From Guadua angustifolia (lineage: Eukaryota; Streptophyta; Magnoliopsida; Poales; Poaceae): DNA of 64,000 bases. Under the pieces are notes generated by a model that saw only the letters and a list, made by a program, of their open reading frames with translations, ran no database searches and was not told where the DNA came from. This document shows positions 59,699 to 64,000 of the stretch, one piece after another. How positions within the stretch are numbered: position 1 is the first letter of the stretch; every line of letters starts with the position of its first letter. The translations under genes were made by a program, and so were the position numbers. The stretch spans positions 33,872,539 to 33,936,538 of the forward strand of contig CM070501.1 of NCBI GenBank assembly GCA_036346375.1, read 5' to 3'.

Positions 59699-62600
59699 GG
59701 CGACGGCGGCCGTGTCTCGGCGGTTAGGAGGGGAACGCGACGCGAGGCCGCCATGTGTTGCGTTTCGCGCGCCCAAGAGGGCGTCGTGGCGCCACGCGCG
59801 TCGCAGAGACGCGGATACATCTTGGATGGATGGGGGGTTGGGTCGGTTCGTTGGCTGCTGTGGACTGCTGCCATGTGGGTCCTACATTGTCAGTGAGACG
59901 ATGCCTTCTTTGTCGCCAAAACGTAAGCTTTAACTGATGAACAACTACAAGCAGTACTGCAATTTCGTCAGTGAAGCAAAGCAAAGAGGTGTGTGGGGGT
60001 CACCGGTTCCTCCTCTTGCTTCAGTGAAACAATTGCATTTGTACCTAGTTCTGTTTGATGATCCTACTAATATGTGTGTTTGCAAGTGTCACCTTATCAT
60101 TGTCCATGCAATTCAGTATCTAGAAGTAAGTGATGCCTCACATCTGTATGGCAAATAACGATCACAAAAACCAGCAGACAGCACCCAAAAGTGACACAGA
60201 ACCATTCGTTGGCCCCCATCCCCAATATTGCTCCTTCCATTCTCAAGTCGACACTGTACTAGCCTCAAGAAAGAGAAGCCTGCAGGCTGCAGCACAGTAC
60301 GACCAGGCAACACACAAGATGTGAAATCTTGGGACCTAACCAACCAATTTCAATCGACAAAAAATGTTGATTGGGACTACGATGCGGACGCACATGATCG
60401 CGAGACATCTGTTGGATTCTACACCGGTCTGCAAAGGGGTGTGCGAGGTAAGGCGAGCCAATGTTCTCTTTAGCTGTTTCCTTGCGGTTTTGCTCCTTTT
60501 AGCCAAGGTGAACGCAAGGCGGGCAAGGAATATGCTGCTGTACTGAACTACCATTTCCACTTTGAACCGTCCATGGCTACGAGACAACCAACACTAGCAA
60601 CACAAGACTTCTTTAGCTGCCTAGGCTTTGATTAAACTTCAAGGTTGCTATTTATATTGACGTGGACAGCTGATTAGATCACAGGTTACGACTACTCTAG
60701 CAGTTGTTCCATTACAAAACTGCAGGACGGCACAGGATCTCGTCTTGTCCTGGAATTCTTGCACACCGTGGAACCATCTCTACCGCATGTTTAGATGTTA
60801 CCTCTCCTACGAAATTTACCGGGCTACATTTCTCTTGTCTTCTACTACCTGCTGTGTTTCCAAACATCCCATAAAGACTTTGTGCTCCAATGCGTGCCCG
60901 GCGTCCGGTGAGACAAAAACACATTGCCGAAGCCAATTTGTGTTTGTTGTAGAGTTTGCTTTCGCGGTGGAGCACACGCTCACATAACAACCTCGGAATT
61001 AAATCGCAGTTCGCGGTATGTCACGATGAGATATGAAAAAGCTGTCAGGGTTACAGCGGGTTATCGTGAAAACTATGCTATACGTCGCAGTTTACTATAA
61101 TATACATATATTTTCACTATTTTAAGTATATGGTATCGGTAATTTATATATAATGAACTATATTTAAATCTGAGTACATATTATGATTGTTACATATTAG
61201 TCATACAATGTGTAACAGAAAATAATCATATGATTATGTAAATTTAGGAGATAGATTTGGATTATAACTTATATTTATTATTTCTAGGAGCCAAAATAAT
61301 TCAACTTAAGTATAACATATATGATAAAAGAATAAGATCATGAAAAAACACAATTAATATTTAGAAATATAAAGAGAATTAACACATGTAGCATAGTGGA
61401 GCTATTGTTGCTACAAAAATAACGGTCAATATAACAGCCATAATATTTGTAACTGTGTTCACAGAATTTTATTCAATCGCACAGCGTTTTATGTTTAAAA
61501 AAAAACTACAGTGGAGCTATAGCAGACTATTTAAATTACTGATAATACCATTAGAAAGTGACCAGTTTGGACGCAGAGTCATTTAGGTCGCGGGACAAGA
61601 ATGCTAAACATTCCAACAACGATTGCATCAGTCAAATCTTTTGTGGCTCCTAAAAATTTTTGATATGGCTTTACGCGACTGATTTAGTACTGCCTCGTGG
61701 ACCATCCTTTTCTATGTCTAGGCTGTTGTTTTCCCCGGGACGCTCATTCTTGCATATTTATTTAAGAATTAAAGAGCGGTCAGCAAGAAACTTCCTTCCA
61801 GAAAATGATATAGAAGTGTCAAAATCTCTACTATATGAAGTGAGAGTTTCTTCCCACGTCATTTAATCAAAATTGCACATCTTTGCCACTGCTATTTAAT
61901 TACCTACCTTTGCCACTGTTAGTGTTGTTTGCAAATAAACTTTTTATCACAAATTAAGTTTCCGTTGCAACGCACGAGCACATAGTTAGTACTTCTATAA
62001 AGACAATCTTAACTATGATTGCGTAACTGCACTTTGCAATATCCTATCAAGAATAGATTTTCACTATGATTGCAGATTTGCAATATCTAATGAAGAACTG
62101 GTTAAATGTGCACCATTGCTTTATTCCGTGGGCAACTACCTACCTTCAGCTCAGCCCCACCAAGAAAAAGTTCATAACGTGATGGATCACTCATGTGTGT
62201 TTGAGGCTTGCAAGGAAGAACCAATGTGCATGATTGGATAATCAGTAGCGACCACACAAGGTCACTGTACGTGCAGCGGAAGCAGCAGCTCCATTATTCC
62301 ATTCTCCTCATGACCATGAGCTGTAGTGTGTAAATTCATGCAAACAACGGCGTAAAACTTACGGCAAGAGACGGGGAAGGGGAAAAGAGGAAGACGGGGA
62401 AGGAGAAGCAACACATTACATACAAGACAAATATAGATGGAGCAGTGTTTTCATGCTTTCTTTTAAAATACAAGTTACATAACTTTTGAAATAAGTGAAT
62501 AGATAAATAAATACTATCTACTTTTTATTTATATGTTAATATTTGTGTAACTTTTAAAAAGAAAAATAGGGAAGAACCTCTAATATAGGTGTCATATTCT

Positions 62601-62878
62601 ACTCCAGTTATTTATTATTGGCATCATTTGGAGGAATATTTTTTTAATTTTTTTCTAATAACACACAGAAGGACAGAAGAATACTAATCACTCTGAATAC
62701 GTAGGCCCCAGCTCTCAGTGTCCCAATCAGCAAATCGCCCAACGCTTAACAGCTCACCCAACTGCACGAGATTTTTTTTCCCTTCTCATCTTATTCTTAA
62801 CTTTTTTTATGAACATTATCTCACCTCACCTCCTACTCTCCCCACCACCGCGAGGGTCCAGAGGCGCCATCATGCCCA
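59699..62878. other. Intergenic DNA between the methyltransferase and cytidine deaminase genes
   Basis: The first 200 bp are the GC-rich probable promoter of the methyltransferase (minus strand). Positions 61000-61540 are AT-rich, with related words at both edges (TTACAGCGGG, ATACGTCGCAG, GTGGAGCTATAGCAG). This may be a decayed transposon, but no TSD was found. GTTGCAACGCACGAGCAC at 61964 resembles a common grass MITE terminus. Positions 62390-62878 are the likely 3' UTR and downstream flank of the deaminase. No gene is supported. Confidence 0.45.
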
Positions 62879-63820
62879 TCACGCATCGGACGGCCTGTAG
62901 TTGTACACGTGGAAGCTCGCCTGAGGCGCCACGGCGGCCAGGAAAATCCTGGCCGTCGCCTCCTGCGCCACCACCGCCCCCTCCTCCTCCACGAGCGCCG
63001 CCGCCAGTACGTCACCGGGGGGCCCGCCTCCGGCGGCCACCATAGCCACGATGGCAGCCTGGACGGGGCCCAGTGTCGGGTTGTAGGCCGCGGACTCCAG
63101 GCAGCCCCCGGCGTACACCTTCCCTTCGCCGTCCGCCACCGCGAACCCGGCCGGGCACCCGCTGTACGGCGCGTGGGCTGCCCGCGCGGCCGCCTCGGCC
63201 GCCTCCCTCAGGCGAGCCTCCAGATCCCCGCAGGCGAAGCCATTGGCGACGGCGGCGACGGGGTCGCCGAGAGGGTTGTCGTGCCGCTCGAGGACGAGGG
63301 GGGCATGCTTGGGGAGGAGGTCGTGGGGGCCGAAGGGGCGGAGGAGGAGCGATGCCACCGTGCGCCACTCGGGCGCGCAGCCGTTGTCGGCGTCGGAGGT
63401 GACCAGGATGCGGATCCCGGCGGCGCCGCGGATCTCCTGGAGGAACTGGCGGCAGTGGCCGCAGGGCATGTGGGAGACGGCGACGGCGCGTAGCGCGCGC
63501 TCCCCTGCGGAGGCCGCGTTGGCGACGAGGAACTGCTCGGCGTGGACGGAATGGGACAGCGGGAGGCCCGGGAACTCGAGGTTGACGCCGACGTAGACGC
63601 GGCCGCTCGCGCCCAGCCCCACGGCGCCCACCGGGAACCGCGAGATCGGGGCGCGCGCGCGCTTCATCGCCGACGACACCAGCAGCGGCAGAAGGTCCTC
63701 CACGGTCTTCACACCGGCAGCCACGGCCGCGCGCTCCGCATCCTCCGCGCTCATCACGAACCCCGGCAGCTCGACCGCCGCGCGAGCCTCCGGCTTCGGC
63801 GCTACCTTGTCCTCCCCCAT
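62879..63820 (-). CDS. CDA: Cytidine deaminase
   Basis: This intronless frame encodes 313 residues and is complete from MGEDK to the stop. The enzyme hydrolyses cytidine and deoxycytidine to uridine and deoxyuridine in pyrimidine salvage. The catalytic zinc site is intact: HAEQ at residues 93-96 gives the zinc ligand His93 and the proton-shuttling Glu95, and PCGHCRQ gives Cys120 and Cys123. FPVGAVGLGASGRVYVGVNLEFPG is replaced by its conserved core FPVGAVG and GVNLEF in the substrate pocket. A second deaminase-like domain (about residues 200-300, APYSGCPAGFAV) lacks the HAE and PCxxC residues, as is normal for dimeric plant and E. coli-type enzymes. Lack of introns and high GC are common in grass members. 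The start is the only Met before conserved sequence. Confidence 0.95.
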   Translation of the reverse strand: MGEDKVAPKPEARAAVELPGFVMSAEDAERAAVAAGVKTVEDLLPLLVSSAMKRARAPISRFPVGAVGLGASGRVYVGVNLEFPGLPLSHSVHAEQFLVANAASAGERALRAVAVSHMPCGHCRQFLQEIRGAAGIRILVTSDADNGCAPEWRTVASLLLRPFGPHDLLPKHAPLVLERHDNPLGDPVAAVANGFACGDLEARLREAAEAAARAAHAPYSGCPAGFAVADGEGKVYAGGCLESAAYNPTLGPVQAAIVAMVAAGGGPPGDVLAAALVEEEGAVVAQEATARIFLAAVAPQASFHVYNYRPSDA

Positions 63821-63972
63821 TGCTCAGATCTAACTCTAAACTATGTTACCAGTATATGATTTGCGACCTTCTAATCGTGTTTAGTACCTTAAAGAGTGCT
63901 TAGATGTTTCCTCAAAGTGTCGGAGGAGAGGAGAGAGGGAGCGGGGGGAGTTTAATGGTTGCGATGTGTGGG

Positions 63973-63982
63973 TATTTATAAA
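63973..63982 (-). promoter_or_regulatory. TATA box of the cytidine deaminase gene
   Basis: The minus strand reads TTTATAAATA about 150 bp upstream of the start codon. This predicts transcription starting near 63945 and a 5' UTR of about 125 bp. Confidence 0.7.
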
Positions 63983-64000
63983 GGACGCAGCGATCGAACT

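Noticed and set aside
59227..59933. Plus-strand frames of 182-186 codons opposite methyltransferase exon 1
   Set aside because: They are antisense shadows of the GC-rich transit-peptide exon and promoter; the minus strand gives the conserved, spliceable protein.
61010..61540. Possible MITE with TTACAGCGGG and GTGGAGCTATAGC edges
   Set aside because: The edges pair poorly and no target-site duplication is visible.
62909..63859. Other-frame ORFs over the cytidine deaminase gene
   Set aside because: They are shadows of a GC-rich intronless gene whose own frame carries intact zinc-site motifs.

Overview
This window is nuclear DNA of a grass (Poaceae). The evidence is a 15-exon glycine decarboxylase P-protein gene whose predicted product closely matches the cereal protein as I remember it, together with grass-type mobile elements: long-LTR Ty1/copia elements, Harbinger, hAT and Stowaway-like MITEs, a LINE and a SINE-like unit. 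The left 37 kb is almost all repeats. The right 26 kb is genic, with small elements between the genes.

Layout, left half. Positions 270-16893 hold a minus-strand copia-type retroelement in an LTR - internal - LTR - internal (truncated) tandem. Its LTRs are about 3.47 kb. The roughly 5.1-kb internal region encodes only a broken gag (coiled coil, zinc knuckles, a basic repeat tail) and no recognisable pol, so it looks like a giant gag-only, non-autonomous element. Its LTR contains at least 15 short hairpins with different stems and one invariant ACACA loop, plus a cluster of GGT-N3-ACC palindromes just upstream of its TATA box. The internal region repeats PPT-like and PBS-like sequences many times. 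Positions 16894-26784 look like two badly blurred, shortened copies of the same element: very old copies or uncorrected read sequence. A Ty3/gypsy gag and LTR fragment, a LINE reverse-transcriptase remnant, a 100-N gap, a third partial copy of the giant LTR (ending at 31110) and a decayed PIF/Harbinger transposon (31.1-33.0 kb) follow. Next come an AT-rich degenerate tandem array and two hAT-type MITEs, each with a perfect 8-bp target-site duplication.

Layout, right half. The P-protein gene (39165-45385, plus strand, 1027 codons) is intact by my exon reconstruction. It has a Stowaway-like MITE in intron 9 and a complete small gag-only LTR element (45763-47557, TSD TCTGC) about 380 bp beyond its stop codon. 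A 25-kb-scale mix of intergenic repeats follows, including a 2.2-kb hAT-like remnant and a second copy of the same Stowaway-like MITE. Then come an intact 8-exon, probably plastid-targeted methyltransferase gene (57251-59698, minus strand, 309 aa) and an intronless cytidine deaminase gene (62879-63820, minus strand, 313 aa) with its own TATA box near the right edge.

The three host genes act separately: mitochondrial photorespiratory glycine cleavage, a plastid SAM-dependent methyl transfer of unknown substrate, and cytidine/deoxycytidine salvage. Nothing suggests a gene cluster. The most unusual material is the architecture of the giant gag-only retroelement. All calls come from reading the sequence and from knowledge of the families; no database search or folding program was run.
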